From positions 186,001 through 250,000 of the forward strand of contig NZ_PVTJ01000001.1 in assembly GCF_003002955.1 (NCBI RefSeq): 64,000 nt of DNA, given 5' to 3'. This document shows, one piece after another, positions 14,852 through 24,257 of this stretch. The DNA comes from Glycomyces artemisiae (lineage in GTDB: Bacteria; Actinomycetota; Actinomycetes; Mycobacteriales; Micromonosporaceae). Within the stretch, counting starts at the first letter, position 1. Each line of letters opens with the position of its first letter. The position numbers were made by a program, and so were the translations under genes. Below the pieces are notes generated by a model that had not been told where the DNA came from, ran no database searches, and saw nothing but the letters and a program-made list of their open reading frames with translations.

Positions 14852-17800
14852 TTACTGCGGCTGCGGGACCGCGACGTCGATGAGCGCCTGCTGCTCGACC
14901 TCGTGGACCTTCGGCGAGCCGGTGGACGGCGCGGCGGCGGCCGGGCGGGAGATGCGGCGCAGGTGGACCCCGCCGAGCTGCTCCAGCAGGTTGAGCGCGA
15001 TGAACGACCAGGCGCCCTGGTTCGCGGGCTCCTCCTGGACCCAGGCGGTCTCGACGGCGTTCGGGAACGCGCCGAGCGCGGCCTTGAGCTCCTCGGCGGG
15101 CAGCGGGTAGAGCTGCTCGACGCGCAGGATCGCGGTGTCGGTGACGCCGCGCGCGGCCCGGGCCGCGGCCAGGTCGTAGTAGACCTTGCCCGAGCACAGG
15201 AGGACGCGCTTGACGTTCTCGGCGCGGATCTCGCCGGACGCGAGCGCCGGGTCGCCGAGGACGGGCTGGAAGCGGCCGGTGGTGAACTCCTCCAGCTGGC
15301 TGACGGCGGCCTTGTGGCGCAGCAGCGACTTCGGCGTGAAGACCACGAGGGGCTTCTTGACCGGGTCGAGGCCCTGGCGGCGCAGCAGGTGGAAGTAGTT
15401 CGCCGGGCTCGTGGAGTTGACCACGCGCATGTTCTCGTCGGCGCACAGCTGGAGGAAGCGCTCGATGCGCCCGGAGGTGTGGTCCGGGCCGGCGCCCTCG
15501 TGGCCGTGCGGCAGCAGCAGCGTCACGCTGGAGTGCTGGCCCCACTTGGCCTCGCCCGAGGAGATGAACTCGTCGATGACGGTCTGGGCGCCGTCGACGA
15601 AGTCGCCGAACTGGGCCTCCCACAGGACCAGCATCTCGGGGTTCTCGACCGAGTAGCCGTACTCGAAGCCGAGCGCGGCGTACTCGCTGAGCAGCGAGTC
15701 GTACACGAAGTACTTCGCGGTGTGCTCGCCCAGGTTCGACAGCGGCGTGTACTCGCCGCCGGTCTCCTGGTCGATGACCACGGAGTGGCGCTGCACGAAG
15801 GTACCGCGGCGCGAGTCCTGCCCGGCGAGGCGCACGGCCTTGCCCTGCATGAGGAGCGAGCCGAACGCGAGCGTCTCGGCGAAGGCCCAGTCGACGTGCC
15901 CGGAGGTGGACATCTCGGTGCGCTTCTCCAGCACGCGGCGGACGGCCTTGTGCGGCGCGAACCCCTCGGGGAGCGTCGTGTGGGCCTTGCCGATCATCGC
16001 GATCGTCTCGGCGTCGACGGAGGTGTCGATGTCGGCGACCGGCTCGGGCTGGTGGCGCCACGGCAGCGGGCCGGTCTGCCCGGCCAGGGCCTCCTTGGTC
16101 TCGCGGAAGATCCGCTCCAGCTGCGCCTGGTAGTCCGCGAGGGACTCCTCGGCGTCCTCCATGGTGATGTCGCCGCGGCCGATGAGCGCGCGGGTGTACA
16201 GCTTGCGGACCGACTGCTTGGCGTCGATGACCTGGTACATCTCCGGGTTGGTCATCTTCGGGTCGTCGCCCTCGTTGTGGCCGCGGCGGCGGTAGCAGAC
16301 CATGTCGATGACGACGTCCTTGCGGAACTGCTGCCGGTAGGCGAACGCGAGCTTGGCGACCTCGGTGACGGCCTCGGGGTCGTCGCCGTTGACGTGGAAG
16401 ATCGGCGCCTGGATCATGCGGGCGACGTCGGTGCAGTACAGCGACGAGCGCGAGTGCGCGGGCGCGGTGGTGAAGCCGACCTGGTTGTTGACGACCGCGT
16501 GCACGGTGCCGCCGGTGCGGTAGCCGCGCAGCTGCGACAGGTTCAGGGTCTCGGCGACCACGCCCTGGCCCGCGAACGCCGCGTCGCCGTGGATGGCGAC
16601 CGGCAGGACCGTGAAGCCCTCCTCGCCGAGGTTGAGGCGGTCCTGCTTGGCGCGCACGACGCCTTCGAGGACCGGGTTCACCGCTTCGAGGTGGGACGGG
16701 TTGGCGGCCACGGAGACCGTGATCCCGTCGCGCCCGTTCGGGGAGGTGAACCGGCCGGTGAGGCCCAGGTGGTACTTGACGTCGCCGGAGCCGCCGATGC
16801 TCTTGGGGTCGATGTGCCCCTCGAACTCGGTGAAGATCTTCGAGAGCTTCTTGCCGACGATGTTCGCGAGGACGTTCAGGCGCCCGCGGTGGGGCATGCC
16901 GATGACGACCTCGTCGAGCTCGGCGCTCGCGGCCTCGTTGAGGATGCGGTCGAGCAGCGGGATGAGCGACTCGCCGCCTTCGAGGCTGAAGCGCTTCTGG
17001 CCCACGAACTTCGTCTGGAGGAACGTCTCGAACGCCTCGGCGGCGTTCAGGCGCCCGAGGATGTGCTTCTGCTCCTCGACCTTCGGCTTCTCGAACGGCA
17101 CCTCGATGCGCCGCTGGAGCCAGGCGCGCTCCTCCGGGTCCTGGATGTGCATGTACTCCACGCCGATGCGGCGGCAGTAGGAGTCGCGCAGGACGCCGAG
17201 GATGTCGCGCAGCTTCATGCGCTGCTGGCCCGCGAAGCCGCCGACGGGGAACGTCCGGTCGAGGTCCCACAGGGTGAGGCCGTGCGACAGGATGTCGAGG
17301 TCGGGGTGGCGGCGGATCTCGTAGTGCAGCGGGTTGGTGTCGGCCATGAGGTGGCCGCGGACCCGGTAGGCGTGGATGAGCTCGATGACCCGCGCGTTCT
17401 TGTCGATCTGGCCCTCGTGGGTCTTCGACACGTCGCGGACCCAGCGGACCGGCTCGTACGGGATGAGCAGCGAGCGGAAGACCTCGTCGAAGAAGCCGTC
17501 GCCGAGCAGGAGCTTGTGGAGGGTCGCCAGGAACTGGCCGGACTCGGCGCCCTGGATGATCCGGTGGTCGTACGTCGAGGTGACCGTCATGATCCGGGAG
17601 ACGCCCAGGTCCGAGAGGGTCTCGTCGGAGGCCCCGGCGAACTCCGCGGGCACCTCCATGGCGCCGACGCCGACGATGAGGCCCTGGCCCTTCATCAGGC
17701 GCGGGACGGAGTGGACGGTGCCGATGCCGCCCGGGTTCGTCAGCGTCAGGGTCGCCCCGGCGTGGTCCTCCATCGTGAGCTTGTTGTTGCGGGCCTTGCG

Positions 17801-18586
17801 GACCAGGTCCTCGTAGGCCTGCCAGAACTCGCGGAAGTCCATCGACTCGGTGTTCTTGATGGACGGCACGACGAGGGTGCGCGAGCCGTCGGGCTTGGCG
17901 AGGTCGATCGCGAGCCCGAGGTTGATGTGCTCCGGCGTGACCAGCTGCGGCTTGCCGTCGACCACCTTGTAGGAGGCGTTCATGCCCGGGTGGGCCTTCA
18001 CGGCCTGCACGAGCGCGTAGCCGATGAGGTGCGTGAAGGAGACCTTCCCGCCCTGGCCGCGCTTGAGGTGGTTGTTGATGACGATCCGGTTGTCGAACAG
18101 GAGCTTCGCGGGGACCGCGCGGACGGACGTGGCCGTCGGGATCTCCAGGGACGCGTCCATGTTCTGGGCTACCTTGGCCGCGACGCCTTTGAGCGGCTTG
18201 GTACCGAAATCGTTCACTGCTGGGGTCGCCTTCTCGGTCGAGGTCTCGGGTGCCACGGCAGCGGGCGCGGGCTCCGGCCGGACCGCCGGTTCGGCGGGCT
18301 TCGCGGGCGCGGCGGGGACGGGCTCCGGCGCAGGCGCGGGTGCGGCCTCCGCCTGCTCGGGGGCCTCGGCGGCGGCCTGCTTGTCGGCGGCCTTGTTCGC
18401 TGCGGCCTTGGTGTCGGCCGGCTTCTCGCCGTTGAGGTGCGCGGTGGTCGGATCGCCCCCGAAGAACTCGCGCCACCCGGCGCTCACACTGTCGGGGTTT
18501 TCGCGGTATCGCTCGTACATCTCGTTGACCAGCCACTCATTGGCACCGAAATCGGTCAGCGGATTGCCCGGAGTCGCACTCGACAC
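14852..18586 (-). CDS. kgd: Multifunctional 2-oxoglutarate decarboxylase / dehydrogenase E1-E2 (Kgd)
   Basis: The 1244-residue enzyme links the TCA cycle from 2-oxoglutarate towards succinyl-CoA or succinic semialdehyde. The N-terminal segment [15 protein letters not shown] is the E1-type peripheral helix. An Ala/Pro/Glu-rich linker runs to about residue 115. An E2-like acyltransferase domain ([33 protein letters not shown]) spans roughly 130-370. The E1 domain follows with thiamine-diphosphate binding elements ([31 protein letters not shown]). There is no lipoyl domain, as in mycobacterial Kgd. The size matches the family (about 1230). It is monocistronic with a strong terminator. Confidence 0.96.
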   Translation of the reverse strand: MSSATPGNPLTDFGANEWLVNEMYERYRENPDSVSAGWREFFGGDPTTAHLNGEKPADTKAAANKAADKQAAAEAPEQAEAAPAPAPEPVPAAPAKPAEPAVRPEPAPAAVAPETSTEKATPAVNDFGTKPLKGVAAKVAQNMDASLEIPTATSVRAVPAKLLFDNRIVINNHLKRGQGGKVSFTHLIGYALVQAVKAHPGMNASYKVVDGKPQLVTPEHINLGLAIDLAKPDGSRTLVVPSIKNTESMDFREFWQAYEDLVRKARNNKLTMEDHAGATLTLTNPGGIGTVHSVPRLMKGQGLIVGVGAMEVPAEFAGASDETLSDLGVSRIMTVTSTYDHRIIQGAESGQFLATLHKLLLGDGFFDEVFRSLLIPYEPVRWVRDVSKTHEGQIDKNARVIELIHAYRVRGHLMADTNPLHYEIRRHPDLDILSHGLTLWDLDRTFPVGGFAGQQRMKLRDILGVLRDSYCRRIGVEYMHIQDPEERAWLQRRIEVPFEKPKVEEQKHILGRLNAAEAFETFLQTKFVGQKRFSLEGGESLIPLLDRILNEAASAELDEVVIGMPHRGRLNVLANIVGKKLSKIFTEFEGHIDPKSIGGSGDVKYHLGLTGRFTSPNGRDGITVSVAANPSHLEAVNPVLEGVVRAKQDRLNLGEEGFTVLPVAIHGDAAFAGQGVVAETLNLSQLRGYRTGGTVHAVVNNQVGFTTAPAHSRSSLYCTDVARMIQAPIFHVNGDDPEAVTEVAKLAFAYRQQFRKDVVIDMVCYRRRGHNEGDDPKMTNPEMYQVIDAKQSVRKLYTRALIGRGDITMEDAEESLADYQAQLERIFRETKEALAGQTGPLPWRHQPEPVADIDTSVDAETIAMIGKAHTTLPEGFAPHKAVRRVLEKRTEMSTSGHVDWAFAETLAFGSLLMQGKAVRLAGQDSRRGTFVQRHSVVIDQETGGEYTPLSNLGEHTAKYFVYDSLLSEYAALGFEYGYSVENPEMLVLWEAQFGDFVDGAQTVIDEFISSGEAKWGQHSSVTLLLPHGHEGAGPDHTSGRIERFLQLCADENMRVVNSTSPANYFHLLRRQGLDPVKKPLVVFTPKSLLRHKAAVSQLEEFTTGRFQPVLGDPALASGEIRAENVKRVLLCSGKVYYDLAAARAARGVTDTAILRVEQLYPLPAEELKAALGAFPNAVETAWVQEEPANQGAWSFIALNLLEQLGGVHLRRISRPAAAAPSTGSPKVHEVEQQALIDVAVPQPQ

Positions 18587-18813
18587 GACTGAATCGCCTC
18601 TTCTTTGACGCTGCGTGGACGGGGACGGCAGTCCCCGGACTCAAGGGTAACCGGGAGGGGGGAGAACTGTAGTACCGGTAACGCCGTTGCGGGTCCGGTC
18701 ACGTGGACCGCCGTGAACGTGCTGCGCAGCAGGTGGATACGGGTGGAAGTCTGGTTCGACACACCGGCGTGCCGCGGGTCCGGGAGGGGCCTCCGGAGGG
18801 CCTGCGGGCCGGT

Positions 18814-19167
18814 CTAGCCGGCCGCGCTGCGCTCCTTGCCGGAGAACGTCTCGGTGGGCTCCTCCAGCAGCTCCTCGGCGCCGACGACGGTGAACAGGCG
18901 CGTGATGAAGCGGTTGGGGTTGACGACGGCCAGCGCGACGCCCATCTCGCGGGCGATGCGGTAGGCCACGACGATGGTGCCGATGCCGGTGGAGTCGAGG
19001 ACCGTCACCTTCGCGACGTCGACCCGGATGGCGGTCGCCCCGCCCGCTTCGAGCGCGTTGGTGATCGTCTCCCGGATCTGGGGCGCCGTGGCGTAGTCGA
19101 CTTCGCCGGAGAGCTCGACGGTGACGACACCGGTGTCGGTCGTGGCGGTCTCGATTGACAGCGTCAT
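18814..19167 (-). CDS. STAS-domain anti-sigma factor antagonist (RsbV/SpoIIAA type)
   Basis: The 117-residue protein is a STAS domain. It begins MTLSIETATTDTGVVTVELSG, continues EVDYATAPQIRETI, and carries the phospho-acceptor motif VLDSTGIGTIVVAY, whose serine is normally phosphorylated by an RsbW-like kinase. Unphosphorylated antagonist releases a sigma factor from its anti-sigma factor. ATG 19167 is preferred because GAGG lies upstream and the product then starts at the domain boundary. An RsbW-like gene lies 10 kb away, but no cognate sigma factor is in the window. A sigma-B-like promoter may precede it. Confidence 0.88.
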   Translation of the reverse strand: MTLSIETATTDTGVVTVELSGEVDYATAPQIRETITNALEAGGATAIRVDVAKVTVLDSTGIGTIVVAYRIAREMGVALAVVNPNRFITRLFTVVGAEELLEEPTETFSGKERSAAG

Positions 19168-19236
19168 ATTGCGATCCTCGCCCCTGTTGGGATCCTGGCC
19201 CGAGCACACCTGCCGTACTCGGCTGGGACACAAAGT

Positions 19237-19261
19237 CTATCCGACGGCCCCGACCGAAAAC
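19237..19261 (-). promoter_or_regulatory. Possible sigma-B/F-type promoter of the STAS gene
   Basis: On the minus strand GTTT (19261-19258) is followed after 15 nt by GGATAG (19242-19237), close to the GTTT-N15-GGGTAT pattern of stress sigma factors. A TAGACT hexamer at 19239-19234 overlaps it and could instead be a vegetative -10. The start codon is about 60 nt downstream. Confidence 0.35.
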
Positions 19262-19373
19262 AGCTCGCGCGCGCCGGATGACCGCAAAGCAACGCACTCT
19301 TCGGAAAAAGGTCACACGAACGTGATCCGCGTGGGTGCGGACGGTCACCTCGGCGGGCCCGCGCGGCGACCGC

Positions 19374-19402
19374 TTGGCACGCCACGGCGCCCGGCGTATG
19401 CT
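19374..19402 (+). promoter_or_regulatory. Vegetative-type promoter of the two-component operon
   Basis: TTGGCA (19374-19379) and TATGCT (19397-19402) are separated by exactly 17 nt, a near-consensus sigma-A promoter. Transcription would start about 60 nt before the regulator's ATG. Confidence 0.65.
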
Positions 19403-19468
19403 TCAGGACCACCTGTGACCAGCGGAGCACCGGCCCGTCGTGCCGACCGGCCCGCCCCGACCGCGAAG

Positions 19469-20197
19469 ATGAGGCACATGCCGCTTTCGACCAGCCAGCC
19501 GAGCGCCGAGACCGAAGCGACCCTCCTGGTCGTCGAGGACGACGAGAACATCTGCGAGCTGCTCGCGACGTCGCTGCGGTACGCGGGGTTCGCCGTCCAC
19601 GCCGTGGGCTCGGGCGACGAGGCGCTCCGCTCGATCGCGAGGCACCGTCCCGACCTGGTGGTCCTCGACGTGAACCTGCCGGACTTCGACGGCTTCGAGG
19701 TGGTGCGGCGGATGCGCTCGGGCTCCGACCACACGCCGGTGCTCTTCCTCACCGCCCGCGACGACACGGCCGACACCGTCACGGGCCTGTCGGTCGGCGG
19801 CGACGACTACATCACCAAGCCGTTCGCGCTCGAAGAGGTCGTGGCCCGCATCCGCGCGGTGCTGCGCCGCTCCTCCGGCGAGCTGCCGCGGCCCTCGCGC
19901 CTCCAGTACGCGGACCTCGAACTCGACGAGGAGACGCACGAGGTGTGGCGCGCGGGCAAGGCCGTGCAGCTCTCGCCCACCGAGTTCAAGCTCCTGCGGT
20001 ACTTCATGATCAACGCCGGGCGGGTGCTGTCGAAGGCGCAGATCCTCGACCACGTGTGGCGCTACGACTTCCGCGGGGACGACGGGATCGTCGAGTCGTA
20101 CGTGTCGTACCTGCGGCGCAAGATCGACACCGGGGAGCCGAAGCTCATCCAGACCCTCCGGGGCATCGGCTACGTCCTGCGGGAGCAGCATCGTTGA
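19469..20197 (+). CDS. OmpR/PhoB-family response regulator (PhoP-like)
   Basis: The 242-residue protein has a receiver domain (LLVVEDDENICELLATSL; phospho-acceptor Asp in VVLDVNLPDFDGFEV; LFLTARD; GGDDYITKPF). A winged-helix DNA-binding domain follows, with SPTEFKLLRYFMINAG, DHVWRYDFRGD and LRRKIDTGEPKLIQTLRGIGYV. The second domain is very close to M. tuberculosis PhoP as I remember it. Two in-frame ATGs, 19469 and 19478, are possible starts; neither has an ideal ribosome site. The stop overlaps the kinase start by 4 nt (TTGA), so the pair is coupled. The target genes cannot be told from the sequence. Confidence 0.9.
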   Translation: MRHMPLSTSQPSAETEATLLVVEDDENICELLATSLRYAGFAVHAVGSGDEALRSIARHRPDLVVLDVNLPDFDGFEVVRRMRSGSDHTPVLFLTARDDTADTVTGLSVGGDDYITKPFALEEVVARIRAVLRRSSGELPRPSRLQYADLELDEETHEVWRAGKAVQLSPTEFKLLRYFMINAGRVLSKAQILDHVWRYDFRGDDGIVESYVSYLRRKIDTGEPKLIQTLRGIGYVLREQHR

Positions 20198-21705
20198 GCG
20201 CTCCGCGCGTCCTTGAAGGCGCCCGCGACAAGTGGGACCGCACCCCGCTGAGGGTCCGGCTCACCGCGGCCGTGCTCGTCCTCGTGGCCGGGTCGCTCAT
20301 CCTCATCAGCGTCTCCACGATCCTGGCGCTGCACTCGTACTTCCTGGGCACCGTGGACGAGGAGCTGGAGGCGCAGCTGCTCAACTTCAGCCCCGACGTG
20401 TTCGACCCCGAGGACATGGAGGACGACGACGGGACCCCGGCCGTGCGGCCCGAGCAGTACGTCTTCTCGATCCTCTACAGCGGCGGCAACCGCTTCGACC
20501 GGCCCAACGACCGCGCCGACTACCCGGTGTTCGACTACGAGGACCTGGTCGCCGCCGACGGCGAGGCGTTCACGGCGCTGTCGGCCGACGGCACCACGCG
20601 CTGGCGGGTGCTGGGCCTGTCCGGCACGATGGTCGGCACGAACGACCCCGAGTACGACCCGGAGGACCACAACCTCCAGGGCGACGCGTACTACGTGCTG
20701 TCGTACAAGCTCGCGCACTTCGACAAGACCGTCGCAGGGCTGGTGTGGGTGGACCTGCTCATCGGGGCGGGCGTGCTCGCGGGGCTCGCGGCGATCGGCG
20801 TGGGCCTGGTGCGGGCGAGCCTGTCGCCGCTGCGGCAGATCGAGAACACCGCGGCGATGATCGCCGCGGGGAACTACTCGCGGCGCGTGCCCGAGCACGA
20901 CCCGGCGACCGAGGTCGGCCGGGTGGGCCGGGCCATCAACTCGATGCTCACGAAAGTCGAAGGGGCCCTACGGGCTCGCGAGTACTCCGAGCAGCGCGCG
21001 CACGACTCGGAGGAGCGGATGCGCGAGTTCATCGCGGACGCCTCGCACGAGCTGCGCACGCCCTTGACGAGCGTGCGCGGGTACGCGGAGCTGGTGCGCT
21101 CGAACCCGCAGATGCCCGAGGCCGACCGGCAGCACTACATCCGCCAGATCGAGGAGGCCGCCAAGCGCATGGGCCTGCTCGTGGGCGACCTGCTGCACCT
21201 GGCGCGGCTCGGGCAGGAGCGGCCGGTGGAGACCGAGCCGGTGGACCTGGCGCCGCTCGCGCACGAGGCGGTGACCGCGCACGCGGTCATGGCCGAGGAC
21301 CACGAGCTGAGCTTCACGTGCGTGCCCGGCTCGGCCACGGTGGTCGCGGCGGACCGGGCCCGGATGCGGCAGGTCCTCGACAACCTGCTGTCGAACGCGC
21401 TGCGGCACACGCCCGCGGGCACGAACGTGCACGTGGAACTCGCCTCGGAGGACGGGACGGTGCTGCTCACCGTCGCCGACGACGGGCCCGGCATGGAGCA
21501 GGAGACCGCCGACCGGGTCTTCGAGCGGTTCTTCCGCTCCGACGCGGTCGTCCACCCCGGCTCAGGGCTCGGCCTGGCGATCGTCGCGGCCATCGTGAAG
21601 GCCCACGGCGGCACGGTGCAGGTCGCGTCGCGGCCCGGCGAGGGCACGGCGTTCACGGTGCGCCTGGCGGCCGAGCCCGAGGTGGAGGCGCAGGACGAGT
21701 CCTAG
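20194..21705 (+). CDS. Membrane sensor histidine kinase paired with the upstream regulator
   Basis: The 503-residue kinase has a first membrane helix near residues 25-45 (LTAAVLVLVAGSLILISVSTI). A long, acidic extracytoplasmic sensor region runs to about residue 180 (EDMEDDDGTPAV, EYDPEDHNLQG). A second helix and a HAMP linker follow (RASLSPLRQIENTAAMIAAG). The H-box is DASHELRTPLTSVRGYAEL, and the ATPase domain has NLLSNALRHTP, DDGPGM and GSGLGLAIV. The TTG start overlaps the regulator's stop. The many acidic residues in the sensor loop would suit a cation or pH signal, but this is inference. Confidence 0.93.
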   Translation: MSAPRVLEGARDKWDRTPLRVRLTAAVLVLVAGSLILISVSTILALHSYFLGTVDEELEAQLLNFSPDVFDPEDMEDDDGTPAVRPEQYVFSILYSGGNRFDRPNDRADYPVFDYEDLVAADGEAFTALSADGTTRWRVLGLSGTMVGTNDPEYDPEDHNLQGDAYYVLSYKLAHFDKTVAGLVWVDLLIGAGVLAGLAAIGVGLVRASLSPLRQIENTAAMIAAGNYSRRVPEHDPATEVGRVGRAINSMLTKVEGALRAREYSEQRAHDSEERMREFIADASHELRTPLTSVRGYAELVRSNPQMPEADRQHYIRQIEEAAKRMGLLVGDLLHLARLGQERPVETEPVDLAPLAHEAVTAHAVMAEDHELSFTCVPGSATVVAADRARMRQVLDNLLSNALRHTPAGTNVHVELASEDGTVLLTVADDGPGMEQETADRVFERFFRSDAVVHPGSGLGLAIVAAIVKAHGGTVQVASRPGEGTAFTVRLAAEPEVEAQDES

Positions 21706-21881
21706 CGTCCTCGGAGCCGATTCTTGGGAACCTCTGAGGCACCCGTCCCCGAGGCAGCGCTTGCCCGCGCCCGCCCGACCCGTCTGACCAGTGCGCCCGC
21801 GTCTGAACCGGACTCGGTTCATTAAAGGGTTTTAAGGCGTTTTTGCAGCGGGCCGAGAGCTGGGCCCTGCAAGCTGCTTAC

Positions 21882-23339
21882 ATGAGCAACACTGAGAGCA
21901 CCAAGGGCCCCGAGGGGACCGAGCCCAGGGGCCCCGAAGGGGCTCCGAACCCCGAGCAGGCCGCGGCCGCCGCGGACCAGCCGCTCCCCGAGAGCTTCCA
22001 GGACCACCCCGCCGCCGAGCAGCACGTCGAGCACCCCGCCGAGCCGCCCGCGGCTCCCGAAGCGAGCCTGCCGCCCGCCGCGGCCCCGGCGCCCTCCTAC
22101 CCGGAGGCCCCCGCCCACCCGCCGCTGCACCAGGCCCCCGTCCAGCACGCCCCGCAGGGGCCGGCGACCGAGCAGACCCGCGTGCTTCCGGCGGGCGCTC
22201 CCGCCCCGGCACCGGCCGGAGCGCCGCACATGAACGCGCCCGCACCGGGCTGGCAGCCCTCGCAGGTCCCGCCGATGTACCAGGGTCCGGGCGCGGTCGC
22301 GGCACCGCCGCGGCGCGGCCGCGGCAAGCTCGTGGCCGGGGCGCTCGCGCTGGCCCTGATCGCGGGCGGCGCCGGCGGCGTCGCGGGCTGGTTCCTCAAC
22401 GACGGGAACCCGGGCACCACCGTGGTCGAGTCCGTGTCGATGAACGCCGGCGACGGCCTCACCTACACCGACATCGTGAACAAGGTCAGCCCGTCGGTCG
22501 TCACGATCGTCACCGACTCCGCGGAGGGCTCGGGCGTGGTCTATTCCAAGGACGGCTACATCGTCACGAACAACCACGTGGTCGACGGCGCGCAGACCGT
22601 GGAGGTCCGCTTCTCCGACGGCACGACCGCCGACGCGCAGATCATCGCCACCGACACGACGCAGGACCTCGCCGTCATCCAGGTGTCGGGCGTGGACGAC
22701 CTGACGCCGATCACGTTCGGCGACTCCGACTCGATCCAGGTCGGCGACGCCGCCGTGGCCCTCGGCTCGCCGCTGGGCCTCGAAGGGACCGTCACGACCG
22801 GCATCGTCTCGGCCCTCGACCGGTCGATGACCGTCGCGGGCGAGGAGCAGCAGGGCTTCCAGCAGCAGTCAAGCTCGACGCTCACCGGCCTGATCCAGAC
22901 CGACGCGGCCATCAACTCCGGGAACTCCGGCGGCGCGCTCGTCAACGGCAACGGCGAGCTCATCGGCATCAACACGGCCATCGCCACCACCGACTCCGGC
23001 TCGATCGGCCTCGGCTTCGCGATCCCGTCGAACACCGTCCAGAGCGTGGTCGAGCAGCTCATCCAGAACGGCTCGGTCGAGCAGGGCTACCTCGGGGTCT
23101 CGGTGGCCGACACCGACGGCAACGGCGCGATGGTCCTGTCCGTGGAGGGCGGCTCGCCCGCCGAGTCCGCGGGCCTGCAGGAGGGCGACATCATCACCGC
23201 CGTCGACGGCAACCCGGTCACCAGCGCCTCCGAGGTGGTCGCGGCGGTGCAGGGCACGGCCTCGGGCACCGAGGTCGCCATCACGTACACGCGGGACGGC
23301 CAGGAGGCGACCGCGAACGCGACGCTCGCCGCCTCGTGA
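21882..23339 (+). CDS. HtrA/DegP-like trypsin-type serine protease with PDZ domain
   Basis: The 485-residue protein has a long Pro/Ala/Glu-rich cytoplasmic N-terminus of about 145 residues, then one membrane helix (LVAGALALALIAGGAGGVAGW). The chymotrypsin-fold protease domain lies outside, with the catalytic His in VTNNHVVDGA, the Asp in TTQDLAVIQV and the Ser in NSGNSGGALVN. A C-terminal PDZ domain follows (GYLGVSVADTD, SAGLQEGDIITAVDG). The layout equals mycobacterial PepD/HtrA, envelope quality-control proteases usually controlled by a two-component system, here perhaps the adjacent one. No Shine-Dalgarno precedes ATG 21882; it is chosen because it gives the family-like start. Confidence 0.93.
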   Translation: MSNTESTKGPEGTEPRGPEGAPNPEQAAAAADQPLPESFQDHPAAEQHVEHPAEPPAAPEASLPPAAAPAPSYPEAPAHPPLHQAPVQHAPQGPATEQTRVLPAGAPAPAPAGAPHMNAPAPGWQPSQVPPMYQGPGAVAAPPRRGRGKLVAGALALALIAGGAGGVAGWFLNDGNPGTTVVESVSMNAGDGLTYTDIVNKVSPSVVTIVTDSAEGSGVVYSKDGYIVTNNHVVDGAQTVEVRFSDGTTADAQIIATDTTQDLAVIQVSGVDDLTPITFGDSDSIQVGDAAVALGSPLGLEGTVTTGIVSALDRSMTVAGEEQQGFQQQSSSTLTGLIQTDAAINSGNSGGALVNGNGELIGINTAIATTDSGSIGLGFAIPSNTVQSVVEQLIQNGSVEQGYLGVSVADTDGNGAMVLSVEGGSPAESAGLQEGDIITAVDGNPVTSASEVVAAVQGTASGTEVAITYTRDGQEATANATLAAS

Positions 23340-23362
23340 TCCTGAACGCGCGCAAGCGGAGA

Positions 23363-23392
23363 CGCGGCCCCGGGCTTTCGCCCGGGGCCGCG
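23363..23392. terminator. Convergent terminator between the protease and the Mrr-like gene
   Basis: CGCGGCCCCGGGC (23363-23375) pairs with GCCCGGGGCCGCG (23380-23392) around TTTC. It lies 24 nt after one stop and 7 nt after the other, so it can serve both strands. Confidence 0.8.
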
Positions 23393-23398
23393 GCCGTG

Positions 23399-24067
23399 TC
23401 ACTGCGCGGCGCTCGTCCCGGCCTGGATCGCGGCCCGCACGGGGCGCAGCTCGACCGGCGGCTGGCCGGTGTCGATCCATTCCGCGAGGCGGTCGCGGTC
23501 CACGATGAGGACGCCCAGCTGGCGCGCGACCGCTTCGTTGCGGGCGGCGTGGTGCATCCAGTGGAGGTTCGCGTTGGTGATGATGACGCCGGCGTCGCAG
23601 TCCCAGCGGGCCTTGATCTCCCCGCCGAGGATCTGGACGTGGCGGTTGCCGTTGCGGCGGCGCAGCTGCTTGTCGTCCTTCTTGGCGCGCACGATGATCC
23701 GCTTGCCGTTGTTGAAGGTGACCACGAAGTTGCAGCCGAGGTCGTTCTTGCGGTGGCCGAACTTCTTGACGCGCTTGGCGTCGAGGCCGACGAGGAGCTG
23801 GCCGACCATCGCGTCGAACGAGGGCATGTTCATGCGGTCGACGTTGCGCATGAGCTCGTGGCGCTCGGCGGTGAGCGTGCGGTCGCGGTGCTCGTGGCCG
23901 CGGCTGCGGAACAGGACCCATCCCGCTATCGCCGTGCCCCCCAACAGGATCGCCACCGAAGCGAACCATGCCCAATGGTCCGCTACGAAACTCAGAACGT
24001 AGTAGCCGATGATGAGAGCGGCGAGACCCGCTCCTACTCTGAGGATCACGGACAAGGCGGCCTCCAT
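23399..24067 (-). CDS. Membrane-anchored Mrr-like restriction endonuclease-fold protein
   Basis: The 222-residue protein has two N-terminal membrane helices (about residues 5-25 and 30-55). A cytoplasmic domain of PD-(D/E)xK type follows: FDAMVGQLLVGLDAKRVKKFG, then DLGCNFVVTFNNGKRIIVRAKK, and the late strand GVIITNANLHWMHH with LIVDRDRLAEWI. This matches the Mrr_cat layout, but the usual QxK is RAK and the second acidic residue is not obvious, so cleavage activity is uncertain. Substrate specificity is unknown; Mrr proteins often target modified DNA. ATG 24067 is chosen because a GATACT -10 lies at 24124-24119; an upstream open frame would include the promoter. Confidence 0.72.
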   Translation of the reverse strand: MEAALSVILRVGAGLAALIIGYYVLSFVADHWAWFASVAILLGGTAIAGWVLFRSRGHEHRDRTLTAERHELMRNVDRMNMPSFDAMVGQLLVGLDAKRVKKFGHRKNDLGCNFVVTFNNGKRIIVRAKKDDKQLRRRNGNRHVQILGGEIKARWDCDAGVIITNANLHWMHHAARNEAVARQLGVLIVDRDRLAEWIDTGQPPVELRPVRAAIQAGTSAAQ

Positions 24068-24245
24068 TTGGTTCAGAGGGCTTGCGGTTAGCGTTATGTC
24101 GCCTGTGTTGTGACTACGAGTATCCGTTACCGTTCGCTCACGCGTAAGGGCAATGTCCGGTACCCGACAGCATGACTCGGCATCCTGCATGTGCGGCCCG
24201 TCGCGGCGCGCTCACCGGCCCGGCCCCCCGCCGCCGTTGGTGGGG

Positions 24246-24251
24246 GATACT
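24246..24251 (+). promoter_or_regulatory. -10-like hexamer for leaderless rsmI
   Basis: GATACT ends 6 nt before the GTG at 24258 and no Shine-Dalgarno is present. Confidence 0.5.
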
Positions 24252-24257
24252 GTCCCG

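Noticed and set aside
14702..18592. 1296-codon plus-strand open frame opposite kgd
   Set aside because: It is an antisense shadow of kgd with Asp/Arg/Val-rich low-complexity composition caused by high GC.
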